Below, piece after piece: positions 8,459 to 16,600 of a stretch of 64,000 nucleotides of DNA; the stretch's first letter is position 1; each line of letters opens with the position of its first letter. Below the pieces are notes generated by a model. That model saw nothing but the letters and a program-made list of their open reading frames with translations, was not told where the DNA came from and made no database searches. Source of the stretch: Flavobacterium terrigena (GTDB lineage: Bacteria > Bacteroidota > Bacteroidia > Flavobacteriales > Flavobacteriaceae); contig NZ_FNYA01000004.1 of the NCBI RefSeq assembly GCF_900108955.1, positions 186,001-250,000 on the forward strand, given 5' to 3'. The position numbers and the translations under genes are program-made.

Positions 8459-8536
8459 TCATTTGACATCAACTAATATTTTACAAACTCCTTTGTTATC
8501 GCTACTTTTTGAATCAACTGTTACAATATATCTCAT
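8459..8536 (-). CDS. Possible micro-ORF (25 aa), perhaps frameshifted
   Basis: ATG at 8534-8536 opens a 25-codon frame, MRYIVTVDSKSSDNKG..., ending in TGA at 8459-8461. It lies directly after the 8539-8988 gene and before the intrinsic terminator at 8387-8415. Skipping one base at the stop would extend it by 14 residues to TAG at 8416-8418, just before the terminator. It may be a real micro-protein or the remnant of a slightly longer one. There is no homology evidence. Confidence 0.3.
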   Translation of the reverse strand: MRYIVTVDSKSSDNKGVCKILVDVK

Positions 8537-8538
8537 AA

Positions 8539-8988
8539 TTAGAATACTTTATATTCAACCCATTCACCATTTTTATATATTTCAGCTTTAATCCATTTAT
8601 CCTTTGTGATAGGGTATAAGCTACCAAACCATTCTGATGGTTTTCCACCTTGTTCAACACCAACTCTAACCATTTGTTCAGCAAATGTTGGATTCATTTT
8701 TGCAATATGAACTAATTTATTCCAAGAGTATAAACCGATTTCTTTAACTTCAATTCTAGCACAACCAAACATTTCAAGTTGTTCATCAAATGTTAATTTG
8801 GTAGTATTACCAAATTCATCAAAAACCATTTTCGTTGCTGTTTTTTCCCAGATTGGATTTGATGAAACCCAAGCACAAGCTTTTTCTTTTTTATTGTAAA
8901 CACTTGCTGTTGCTAAATTAATTTTGCCGCTTTGAATGATTTCATCAATTCTTACTTCTGGTGTATAATGGAAATATTTTTTAGTCAT
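8539..8988 (-). CDS. Hypothetical protein with HYT-type, ADP-ribosyltransferase-like N-terminus
   Basis: A 149-residue protein from ATG at 8986-8988 (an upstream in-frame TTG at 8997 is less likely). The N-terminus KYFHYTPEVRIDEIIQSGKI resembles the opening strand and helix of ADP-ribosyltransferase-fold proteins, in which an HYT or HHT motif contacts NAD and is followed by a 'sG.I' turn. Then come ACAWVSSNPIWEKTATK and a C-terminal KWIKAEIYKNGEWVEYKVF. I infer a possible ART-like fold; no catalytic glutamate can be assigned with confidence. It lies 34 bp after the preceding gene in the same minus-strand unit within the mobile element. It could be a toxin or defence effector, but this is weak. 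Confidence 0.5.
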   Translation of the reverse strand: MTKKYFHYTPEVRIDEIIQSGKINLATASVYNKKEKACAWVSSNPIWEKTATKMVFDEFGNTTKLTFDEQLEMFGCARIEVKEIGLYSWNKLVHIAKMNPTFAEQMVRVGVEQGGKPSEWFGSLYPITKDKWIKAEIYKNGEWVEYKVF

Positions 8989-9022
8989 AATATTCAAAAG
9001 TTACAAATTATTTATTTCAATC

Positions 9023-9367
9023 TTATTTTTCTTTCATTACTAATCCATTTTCATTTTGGACTAATTTTACATTTGCTGCAGCTGAACCAGAATCAACAAA
9101 TTTTGAATTGAAATCTAATAAGATTCTCAAATTTATCAGTTTTTCATAACTAATACTTCTTAAATCAATATTAAAAGAAATTCCATTACCGTTTTTCTTT
9201 TCAATCATTATTAGTTCAGTTTCGCCAGTTAATTTTACTATTCTAGTTTCTAAACCTGTTTCAACTTCTTCAGCAACAATATTGAATATGTGAACATTTT
9301 CTTCATTATATACTTTATATTTTTCAATAAATGTTCCGTTTAAATTTGTGTTTGTAATTAGTTTCAT
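9023..9367 (-). CDS. Hypothetical protein of mobile element
   Basis: A 114-residue protein, MKLITNTNLNGTFIEKY..., with mixed alpha/beta character and no signal peptide or membrane segment. A central ETELIMIEKKNGNGISFNIDL segment is followed by a helix (SYEKLINLRILLDF). I do not recognise the family. It is the first gene of a minus-strand unit running 9367-9023, 8988-8539, a possible micro-ORF, then the terminator at 8387-8415. The upstream region holds direct repeats that may be control sites. Confidence 0.55.
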   Translation of the reverse strand: MKLITNTNLNGTFIEKYKVYNEENVHIFNIVAEEVETGLETRIVKLTGETELIMIEKKNGNGISFNIDLRSISYEKLINLRILLDFNSKFVDSGSAAANVKLVQNENGLVMKEK

Positions 9368-9481
9368 AATGCTATAATTTAAATGTTTATATTATTTTTT
9401 TTTTTGTTATTTCTGTTACAATATTATAAGTTTTAAACTTACCAGCCAAATCTCAAAAATGGTCAAAATGCTTGAAAAAGA

Positions 9482-9647
9482 CCAAATAAAACAATTCGGT
9501 TAGTAGTTGAGGTTAAAGTATTGAAAACAAATGGTTTAATATTCTGGAAAAATCTTGAAAAAAGTTAATTTTTAACAAAATTTTAACATGGTATTTTGCC
9601 AAATAAAACAATTTGATAAGCAGTTTTAACCATATAAAACAAGATGG
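9482..9647. repeat. Imperfect direct repeats upstream of gene 9023-9367
   Basis: Copies at 9482-9508 and 9599-9625 match at about 23 of 27 bases and share the core CCAAATAAAACAATT. A shorter diverged copy lies at 9630-9647 (CCATATAAAACAAGATGG). They lie in the 292-bp gap (9368-9659) between the recombinase 3' end and the start of the gene at 9367. Positioned in the promoter region of the minus-strand operon, they could be operator sites for an element-encoded regulator, or recombination or replication sites. Nothing else is apparent in this gap. Confidence 0.6.
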
Positions 9648-9659
9648 CATTTTTGATGA

Positions 9660-11456
9660 TTATTTATCTAATTCTGGATTTAAATAAATGTGATTTTCTT
9701 CATCGATTATTATCCATTTATAGTTCAATAATCCGTTTATATTTTCTTCATTAAAATTTGCTTGCTCAATGCAAAAATTAATTCCATTCATTACAGCAGA
9801 TTTATTTTTAAGAATATGATTTTGAAAAAATGGTTCTTTATCAATTGATTTAATTTCAAAGTATTTGTAAGTTCTTATTTTGGTGTATAGATGTTTTCTT
9901 GCAAGTTTATTATTGATTACGATTTTGATTGGTGTTATTAGTTCAATTCCATTAATTTTAATAAAATAGGTTAATAATGAAAATGTATCATCAACTTTAT
10001 TAATAATGATTTTTGAAATCATTTGTCTAAAAATGTTTCTTAATTCAGTTCTATTATCTTTTGCATTTTTGATTACATCAAATGAATTATAGTTTTCATT
10101 ATAGTTTAATAATGCTTGTTTAATTTCCAATTCATGTTTCTTTTTGATTCTAATTTTTTCTTTGATAGAATCGATTTCAATTTTTATTTTATCACCCATT
10201 TGATTTAATTTTTCAATTGGGAAATTTCCTTTGTTACCAACGTAAAGTTCAAGCAATCTATTTTGTTCATTTTCTTTTATTGATAAATCATTTTTGAAAG
10301 AAATAATTTCTGTTGAAATATTATCTAAATCTGAAACTAAATTATTTTTTAAATCGTTTGGGTTTTCAATATAACTTGTTAAATCGGTTGAAAGAAAAAT
10401 GTTGTAAAAAACTGATTCCGCTAATGATAAATTGATATTTGAATTTTCACATACGTTTCTTACTTTATTACATAAGCATCTGTATATTTTACTTCCTTTT
10501 TCATTTGGTTGATACACACCAATATATTTTGTTCCGCAAACACCACAATAAATAAGATTCTTTAACAAGTAGGTATAAAGTATATCGGTTTTAGTACTTC
10601 TATTTGAGATTGTTTTTTTACATTCATTTTGAACTTCTTCATCAATGATTTTTGGTGTGTTATATGTAACACCTTGATAAAGTCCTTTGCCAACGTATAT
10701 TGGATTTTTCAGAATTTGTCTAACTGTCATGTCATTCCATACAATAGTTGAAGCATCCATCTTGATTTGAGTATTACGCATTTTAATACCCTTATCTTTA
10801 TGTGTTTTATGTATTCTGGTAGGAATATCCATTTGATTTAATTTTTGCGCTATTACATAGCTACCATTGCCAGATAATGCCATATCATAAATCATCTTTA
10901 CAACTTCAGCTTCTTCTTCATCAATGGTTAATATTTTATCTACGTTTTTATATCCGTAAGCAAGGTTTGATGTTGGAACAATTCCATTTTTAGTGATTTT
11001 TTCCAGTTTACCAGACTTCATCCTAATTTTGGTTTGCTTTGCTTCCATATCAGAAAATTCAATTGCAATACTCAACATAATTTGAGCAAAATTATTTCTT
11101 GAACCATCATCATTAAGTGTTTTAATTGGTGGGTTCTGAATTGATATTTGAACTTGTGAATCTGATATTTTTTCTATTATTTCTTTTGTAGTTCTGGGAT
11201 TACGTCCAAGCCTTGAAACCTCTGTAACATACACACAGTCAAAATATGTAGAATTAGCTGAGATTGTATTTAATAACTTTGTCATTTCTGGACGGTCTTC
11301 ACTTTTTTTATATCCAGAAACTTTTTCTGCAAATAGTTCAATTTCACTATCTTTATAACCATTAATTTTTATAATTCTAGTTAAATCACTTATTTGACGT
11401 TCGTAGTCTTGCTTATCAGCAGTTGAAACCCTTGCAAATATGGCTACTTGTCCCAT
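9660..11456 (-). CDS. Large serine recombinase / integrase
   Basis: A 598-residue site-specific recombinase counted from ATG at 11454-11456. An in-frame upstream start at 11510 would add 18 residues that do not fit the family. The resolvase domain starts GQVAIFARVSTADKQ with catalytic Ser at residue 11, and later has the conserved VTEVSRLGRNP. The recombinase domain (about 170-290) contains NGSYVIAQKLNQ and ILKNPIYVGKGLYQG. A zinc ribbon (CGVCG...CLC...C) lies at about 310-350. A coiled-coil segment follows at about 380-470. These features are diagnostic of large serine recombinases, which catalyse integration and excision between attachment sites. It lies about 50 bp from the truncated yifB, implying an attachment site there. 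Confidence 0.93.
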   Translation of the reverse strand: MGQVAIFARVSTADKQDYERQISDLTRIIKINGYKDSEIELFAEKVSGYKKSEDRPEMTKLLNTISANSTYFDCVYVTEVSRLGRNPRTTKEIIEKISDSQVQISIQNPPIKTLNDDGSRNNFAQIMLSIAIEFSDMEAKQTKIRMKSGKLEKITKNGIVPTSNLAYGYKNVDKILTIDEEEAEVVKMIYDMALSGNGSYVIAQKLNQMDIPTRIHKTHKDKGIKMRNTQIKMDASTIVWNDMTVRQILKNPIYVGKGLYQGVTYNTPKIIDEEVQNECKKTISNRSTKTDILYTYLLKNLIYCGVCGTKYIGVYQPNEKGSKIYRCLCNKVRNVCENSNINLSLAESVFYNIFLSTDLTSYIENPNDLKNNLVSDLDNISTEIISFKNDLSIKENEQNRLLELYVGNKGNFPIEKLNQMGDKIKIEIDSIKEKIRIKKKHELEIKQALLNYNENYNSFDVIKNAKDNRTELRNIFRQMISKIIINKVDDTFSLLTYFIKINGIELITPIKIVINNKLARKHLYTKIRTYKYFEIKSIDKEPFFQNHILKNKSAVMNGINFCIEQANFNEENINGLLNYKWIIIDEENHIYLNPELDK

Positions 11457-11503
11457 GATTTTATCATTTAATATTTTTACAAATCTATTACATAAACTAA
11501 TTA

Positions 11504-12619
11504 AATGCAAATGAAGCGGCCATTGTTGATGGAATTGATGTGTATGGCGTGGATAATGTGTTGCAAGTCATTAATTTTTTTGAAGGAAAAGAAACTTTAA
11601 TTCCGACAGTAATTGATACTAAAGAAGAATTTTCCAAAAACTTAGAATTTCCAGAATTCGATTTTGCTGATGTAAAAGGGCAGGAGTCTATTAAAAGATG
11701 TATGGAAATTGCAGCCGCTGGTGGACATAATATTATTTTAATTGGTCCACCTGGAGCTGGAAAAACTATGCTAGCGAAACGTTTACCAAGTATTTTGCCA
11801 CCAATGAGCATGCATGAAGCTTTAGAAACGACTAAAATTCATTCGGTTACTGGTAGAATTAAAGATACAGGATTACTAACACAACGGCCATTTCGTGCTC
11901 CGCATCATACGGCAAGTTCGGTAAGTTTAGTCGGCGGCGGAAGTTATCCACAACCTGGAGAAATTTCTTTAGCACATAATGGCGTTTTATTTTTAGATGA
12001 ATTACCCGAATTTAAACGTGAAGTGTTAGAAGTCATGCGACAACCTTTGGAAGACAGAGAAGTGACCATCGCTAGAGCTAAATTCACCATTACTTATCCG
12101 TCTTCATTTATGTTAGTGGCAAGTATGAATCCGAGTCCGAGTGGATTTTTTAACGATTCGAAATCTGCTTCAAACGCTTCTCAAATGGAAATGCAACGGT
12201 ATTTGAGTAAAATTTCTGGTCCATTATTGGATAGAATCGACATTCATATAGAGGTTACACCAGTACCTTTCGAAAAATTATCGGAAACCAGAAAAGCGGA
12301 GAGTAGTGTTGAAATCAGAAAACGTGTTACAGCTGCTAGGAACCTTCAAACACAACGTTTTGAAAACTACAATCACATTCATTACAATGCGCAAATGAGT
12401 AGTAAATTGATTCGAGAATATTGCGCTTTAGATGAAGCTTCGTTACAATTATTGAAAACCGCAATGGAACGTTTGAATTTATCCGCGCGTGCTTATGATA
12501 GAATTTTAAAGGTTTCCCGAACTATCGCTGATTTAGAAAATTCTGAAAATGTGTATTCACATCATATTGCCGAAGCCATACAATACAGAAGTTTAGACAG
12601 AGAAGGTTGGTTGGGTTAA
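11504..12619 (+). pseudogene. yifB: yifB/comM Mg-chelatase-like AAA+ gene, 5' end lost to element insertion
   Basis: The frame from about 11504 reads NANEAAIVDGIDVYGVDN..., which corresponds to the middle of YifB/ComM proteins (normally about 510 residues). Here only about 371 residues remain. Walker A is GPPGAGKTML, followed by the Mg-chelatase signature FRAPHHTASSVSLVGGG, FLDELPEF, and the C-terminal RAYDRILKVSRTIADL. The N-terminal Lon-protease-like domain (about 140 residues) is missing. An in-frame TAA at 11498-11500 closes the frame upstream. A GTG at 11540 could initiate, but this codon is the Val of the conserved DVYGV motif. The 3' part still looks intact, so the disruption is recent, or the gene is restored on excision. 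Confidence 0.85.
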
Positions 12620-13234
12620 TTACAATTTACGAGTTTTGTTTCCAACAAAAATTAAAGCGCCCATTATAAATAGGAAAAATAAACTGACTAATACAGAGTT
12701 AATTAGAACTTGAGGATAACCAATTTCAGTTACATGAATAAATGGATAAGGATAAAAACCTGAAAAATGCCCTCGAATGATGATGTAAATAAAGTAACCT
12801 ATTGGATACCAAAGCCAAATAGTAATATCTTTAAAAATTAAATCAGTTTTAGTTGCGAATTTCAACCAATATAAAAAAACAAAAAGTGGAATTACAGAAT
12901 GTAATAACTCGTCAACAATCCTTTGTATTCCGGTTGGTTGCCAAGTACCTCTTAATATGAATTGATAGATTAATCCGACTACTAAAATAAAAGCAGTTAA
13001 CGCGGTTATATTGCCGTTTTTGGAAAATTTTGAGAGAAATGAATTCTTAAAAATTGAAATTCGAGAAGTGAAATATAAAACAACTAATATATTGGTGGTA
13101 ATGGTGAAATAGCTGAAAAATCTAATAATGGTTTCTGTAACTTCAGCTTGTCTGTTTTGAATCATTAAAATAAATTGCCCAATAATCGCCAACCAACCTA
13201 AAAAGAAACCAATTGAATCTATGTATTTTTTCAT
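12620..13234 (-). CDS. Pr6Pr family membrane protein
   Basis: A 204-residue protein with about six hydrophobic segments, e.g. FFLGWLAIIGQFILMI near the N-terminus and LINSVLVSLFFLFIMGALIFV at the C-terminus. Motifs typical of the Pr6Pr (FAR-17a/AIG1-like) family include RFFSYFTITTNILVVLYF at about 38-55, RGTWQPTGIQRIVDELLHSVIP near 115, and a later WLWYPIGYFIYIIIRG. Relatives in eukaryotes include fatty-acid-ester hydrolases with Thr/His active residues; the bacterial role is unclear. It converges with yifB, the stop codons being adjacent. Confidence 0.8.
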   Translation of the reverse strand: MKKYIDSIGFFLGWLAIIGQFILMIQNRQAEVTETIIRFFSYFTITTNILVVLYFTSRISIFKNSFLSKFSKNGNITALTAFILVVGLIYQFILRGTWQPTGIQRIVDELLHSVIPLFVFLYWLKFATKTDLIFKDITIWLWYPIGYFIYIIIRGHFSGFYPYPFIHVTEIGYPQVLINSVLVSLFFLFIMGALIFVGNKTRKL

Positions 13235-13407
13235 ATTATGTTTGTTTATAGTGAGTTATATTATTTATGCTGCATTCAAAAATACAAAACAAAGTTTAAA
13301 TTTTGTATTAAAAGGACTAATTTATTAAGATTAATAGTATGTAAATTAAAATATGATAAAGTAATCTTAAAATTATGATAATTACAATTTTCACTACATA
13401 TTTTGAC

Positions 13408-13415
13408 TATTTTTG
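13408..13415 (+). promoter_or_regulatory. -7 promoter element for ClC gene
   Basis: TATTTTTG matches the Bacteroidetes -7 form TANNTTTG. It lies 20 bp before the ATG at 13436. No TTG at the ideal -33 spacing is apparent. Its position inside the longer open frame argues against the TTG start at 13403. Confidence 0.5.
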
Positions 13416-13435
13416 TAGCACAACATTCACTACTT

Positions 13436-14710
13436 ATGTCACTTAATATAAAAATAACACCTCAATTTAAGGTGATTCAAAAATTGGTACTAGTTTCAAT
13501 ATTAATTGGATTTTTAGCGTCTTTCTTAGCGGTTTCTTTAAAAAGAATTACAGAACATTACGAAGATATTTTTTTCTTAAAAGCGGTAGAGCTTAATTTT
13601 TTATACTTTTTATTTCCACTTTTTGGATTAACTATTATTTACTTTTTGCGTAAGTATTTGTTCAAAAACAAGGAAAATAAAGGAATTAAAGAGATATTTG
13701 AATGTACGGAAAGTCCAAATAAAAATTTACCGGTTTATAAAATTCCATCACACTTTATCAATGGATTTTTCACAGTAATTTTTGGTGGTTCTACTGGAAT
13801 TGAAGTTTCTACGGTCGTTTCTTCTGCTACAATTGGATCAGTTGCACAACGAAAAGCGAATTTTCTACACGAATATAAAACAGAATTAATTTGTGCCGGA
13901 ATTGCAGCTGGAATAACAGCTCTATTTTGCAGTCCAATTGCAGGAATTTTGTTTTCTGTTGAAGTTATTTCAAGAAAAGTAAATAGAACTTTATTATTTA
14001 CCAATTTCATTGCGGTTTTTGTAGCTTCATTATTGGTTTATGTTTTAGACGAACCAACTTTGTTTGCTATTAAAATCAGTACTTGGCACATTCATGCGAT
14101 TCCATATTTTGCTATTTTAGGTGTTTTAGCGGGTATAAATTCTGTTTTCTTGACTAAAAGTGTGTTGTTCTTTAAATCTCAATTCATAAAAATTGAAAAA
14201 AATCAGAATAAAGTTTTAATCGGAACTGTAATTATTGGTGCTGCTATTTTATTATTACCAATTTTATATGGTGATAGTTATCACGGAGTTAAAGAAATAT
14301 TATCACATCCAAATTCTAATTTCTCGCTAAAATTCTTCCTTTCTATTTTCGGGATTTTATTATTGAAACCAGTAATTACGGCTATAACTTTAGCTTCTGG
14401 TGGTGATGGTGGTGTTTTTGCGCCAAGTATTGTTATTGGTGCATTTTTGGGGTTTTTTGTTGCGACATTTCTAAACACGTTTTTTAATGCGAATGTGTTG
14501 CCAATCAATTTTATCATTATTGGAATGGCAGCGTTATTGAGTGCTAGCATTCATGCGCCATTTACTTCTTTGTTTTTAGTTTGTAGTATCGTAAACGATT
14601 ACACATTGTTTGTTCCGATTTTATTAGTTTGTTTGATTTCAAAATACACTGCTAAATATATTTTTCCACACACGGTTTATAGTTATAATTTGAATCCTAT
14701 TAAAGCATAA
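13436..14710 (+). CDS. ClC-family chloride channel/transporter
   Basis: A 424-residue membrane protein from ATG at 13436; the longer frame from TTG at 13403 overlaps the promoter. Family motifs: GGSTGIEVSTVVSSATIGS around residue 115, corresponding to the gating-glutamate region (the usual GxEGP is GIEVS here), and GGDGGVFAPSIVIGAFLG around 320, the GxFxP selectivity region. Ten or more hydrophobic segments are visible. It should move Cl- (or fluoride/anion) across the inner membrane; whether it is a channel or an antiporter cannot be said. It is 2 bp upstream of an HPP-family gene, so the two are probably co-transcribed. Confidence 0.88.
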   Translation: MSLNIKITPQFKVIQKLVLVSILIGFLASFLAVSLKRITEHYEDIFFLKAVELNFLYFLFPLFGLTIIYFLRKYLFKNKENKGIKEIFECTESPNKNLPVYKIPSHFINGFFTVIFGGSTGIEVSTVVSSATIGSVAQRKANFLHEYKTELICAGIAAGITALFCSPIAGILFSVEVISRKVNRTLLFTNFIAVFVASLLVYVLDEPTLFAIKISTWHIHAIPYFAILGVLAGINSVFLTKSVLFFKSQFIKIEKNQNKVLIGTVIIGAAILLLPILYGDSYHGVKEILSHPNSNFSLKFFLSIFGILLLKPVITAITLASGGDGGVFAPSIVIGAFLGFFVATFLNTFFNANVLPINFIIIGMAALLSASIHAPFTSLFLVCSIVNDYTLFVPILLVCLISKYTAKYIFPHTVYSYNLNPIKA

Positions 14711-14712
14711 AT

Positions 14713-15321
14713 ATGCCAATTAAAAGAATAAAACGAGGATATAGAAAAACTAGATATATCTTTTATAAAGAAACGTTAATCGACTTTAAAGAGCATTTTT
14801 GGTCGTTTATCGGTTCGTTTTTCGGAATTGGAATTATTGCGTATTTGCAAAGTCAAACTTTAGAAACTTCTGATGTTGTTTTTCTAATTGGTTCTTTTGG
14901 AGCCTCGAGTGTTTTGGTTTATGGAGTCATTCAAAGTCCGTTAGCACAACCTCGAAATTTGGTAGGTGGACATTTAGTTTCTGCAATTATTGGAGTTACA
15001 GTTCAAAAGCTAATTCCAGATATTTTATGGATTTCTGCACCATTAGCGGTTTCGTTATCTATTGTTTTTATGCAAATTACAAAAACGCTTCATCCACCAG
15101 GTGGAGCAACGGCTTTGATTGCGGTTACAGGCTCCGTTGCTATAAAAAAAATGGGGTATTTTTACGTGATTTCTCCTGTTTTAAGTGGCGTTCTGATTTT
15201 GCTTGTAGTTGCCATTATTTTCAACAACATGACTGCAAATAGGATATATCCAGTAAACAAAAAATTTGGAAATATCAGAAACAGAATCCTGATATTTCCA
15301 AATTATTTAAGAAAGAAGTAA
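14713..15321 (+). CDS. HPP family membrane protein
   Basis: A 202-residue protein with four hydrophobic segments and the signature HPPGGATALIAVTG at about 135-148. It also has the family pattern GSFGASSVLVYGVIQSPLAQPRNLVGGH at about 62-90. HPP proteins are inner-membrane proteins; in cyanobacteria and plants some act in nitrite transport. The substrate here is unknown. It follows the ClC gene with a 2-bp gap, suggesting a shared anion-related role, which is inference. Confidence 0.88.
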   Translation: MPIKRIKRGYRKTRYIFYKETLIDFKEHFWSFIGSFFGIGIIAYLQSQTLETSDVVFLIGSFGASSVLVYGVIQSPLAQPRNLVGGHLVSAIIGVTVQKLIPDILWISAPLAVSLSIVFMQITKTLHPPGGATALIAVTGSVAIKKMGYFYVISPVLSGVLILLVVAIIFNNMTANRIYPVNKKFGNIRNRILIFPNYLRKK

Positions 15322-15795
15322 CTATTTTTTGTTACATTCTGTTTTTGTTAAAGGCATTTTTGAAGTAAAACTTAGATGAGTTGCATCTTTAAAAGTTGTT
15401 CCATCTTCATTTAAATCTCCATATCCTTCAATTATTTTATCATCTTCAACTTTAAAAGCAACTTCTCTTACGCTTTCTTTTCCTTCAGATTGAAAAGTGT
15501 ATTTACCTAGTAGAATTCCATCATTTAATTTTCCTGAGAAACTCCCAGAATTTTTATCTTTTTCGGCATAAGCATAATTCAGATTTCCTTTGATTTCTTC
15601 TCCATTTTCGGTGATCTCAAAAGAAACGTTGTTTTTTCCATCATTAAAAATATAACATCCTAAGTCTAATTGTGGAGTTACTTTTTCATCCGTTACAACT
15701 TCTTGCGGAGTTGAATTTTCTATTTTTTCTACTTCTTTCTTTTTACAATTTAACATCGTTAATGCTGTAAAAAATAAAATTGTTAATTTCTTCAT
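15322..15795 (-). CDS. Hypothetical lipoprotein
   Basis: A 157-residue protein with a signal peptide and lipobox ending in LNC (Cys at 17), then a charged Lys/Glu linker. The mature domain (about 45-150) is predicted as beta-rich and contains LGCYIFNDGKNNVSFEI and GSFSGKLNDGILLGKYTF, as in lipocalin-like or META-neighbour proteins. It converges with the HPP gene and is the last gene of a minus-strand trio of envelope lipoproteins (17026-15322). Function unknown. Confidence 0.65.
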   Translation of the reverse strand: MKKLTILFFTALTMLNCKKKEVEKIENSTPQEVVTDEKVTPQLDLGCYIFNDGKNNVSFEITENGEEIKGNLNYAYAEKDKNSGSFSGKLNDGILLGKYTFQSEGKESVREVAFKVEDDKIIEGYGDLNEDGTTFKDATHLSFTSKMPLTKTECNKK

Positions 15796-15814
15796 GTTTT
15801 TAATTTTTTAGATG

Positions 15815-16585
15815 TTAATCAACTTTTTTAAAAATTATTTTTTTCCCTGAAGGATTCGATAAAATTAATCTGTTTTCTCCAATAGAATAGGTTGTAACAC
15901 TTTCAAGCGCCTTTATTAATTCTGGCTCTTTGTTATTTTCTCCACACGACATTTTAGTTGATGCAATATTGATAAATCGAAGTTTTCCTTTTTCAAAAAA
16001 GATAGCTCCATTTGTTCTATTACAACCTAAAAGTCCTGAAAACTTGTTTGTATTTGAATAAATTTCTATTAAAGGTAATATTGTATTGAAATTTTCTTTA
16101 TTGGCTTTTTCACCATTAAGTTCTTCTAAAACCCAAATGTCGTGCAAGCGATAATCTGTAATATAGTGTCCGCAACCGTCAATTTTTTCAAATTTAGAAG
16201 CTGCATTTTTCTTAAATTCAACAGAAACGGTGTATGGGGAAACTTCTCCTGACATTTGATTGACACATTCTTTTTGTGAAATTTGAATGTTGAACTGAGC
16301 GGATTCGGTTTTTATTTTATACATTTTCACATTGCTATCCATTGCTAAAATAGGCTTCGAGTGAGGCATAAAAATAGAATCTTCAGGAGTTTTGTAAACA
16401 ATTTTATCATCAGAAATTAAAATGCTCCAAAAAGGTTCTGTTCCGCTAGCTTTAAAATAGGGAATTATTCCTGAGTCATTTGTTATTTTTGTGTTTGAAT
16501 TGGTATTGTTATTGGTTGAAATCGAAGCTGTTTTACAACTAAAAAGAGTAAAAAGTAAAATTCCTAAGTATATTAATTTATTCAT
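15815..16585 (-). CDS. Lipoprotein with COG3650-like and META domains
   Basis: A 256-residue lipoprotein (FSC lipobox, Cys 17). The N-terminal half has ASGTEPFWSILI at about 48-59, the hallmark of COG3650-type domains. The C-terminal half (about 148-256) is a META/HslJ-like domain: WVLEELNG, FSGLLGCNRTNGA, and ASTKMSCGE. META-domain proteins are envelope proteins; in E. coli HslJ is linked to novobiocin resistance and heat shock. It follows another META lipoprotein in the same direction with a 15-bp gap, indicating an operon. Confidence 0.8.
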   Translation of the reverse strand: MNKLIYLGILLFTLFSCKTASISTNNNTNSNTKITNDSGIIPYFKASGTEPFWSILISDDKIVYKTPEDSIFMPHSKPILAMDSNVKMYKIKTESAQFNIQISQKECVNQMSGEVSPYTVSVEFKKNAASKFEKIDGCGHYITDYRLHDIWVLEELNGEKANKENFNTILPLIEIYSNTNKFSGLLGCNRTNGAIFFEKGKLRFINIASTKMSCGENNKEPELIKALESVTTYSIGENRLILSNPSGKKIIFKKVD

Positions 16586-16600
16586 TTTTTGGACTGTAAA

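Larger units (their letters stand above)
1..11503. mobile_element. Right part of a putative serine-integrase element inserted in yifB
   Basis: The right boundary is inferred. At about 11504 the DNA switches abruptly into the middle of a yifB/comM reading frame, and a large serine recombinase gene starts only about 50 bp away, pointing leftwards. Serine integrases usually sit at one end of their element beside the attachment site. No N-terminal part of yifB is visible between 1 and 11503, so the left end probably lies outside the window. That would make the copper cluster (2-7087) and the small minus-strand genes (7182-9367) cargo. The boundary is approximate, and the inclusion of the copper genes rests on the absence of the left junction rather than on a seen terminus. 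Confidence 0.5.

Noticed and set aside
8539..9367. Toxin-antitoxin pair
   Set aside because: The two genes are adjacent, but neither shows an antitoxin DNA-binding motif or a recognised toxin family; the evidence is too thin to call.
11540..12619. A normal, shorter AAA+ gene starting at GTG 11540
   Set aside because: The GTG is the Val codon of the conserved DVYGV motif, and the frame upstream continues to match YifB back to about 11504, so the gene is truncated rather than short.
13403..13435. Longer N-terminus of the ClC protein from TTG at 13403
   Set aside because: The stretch contains the -7 promoter element (13408-13415) and adds residues not typical of the family.
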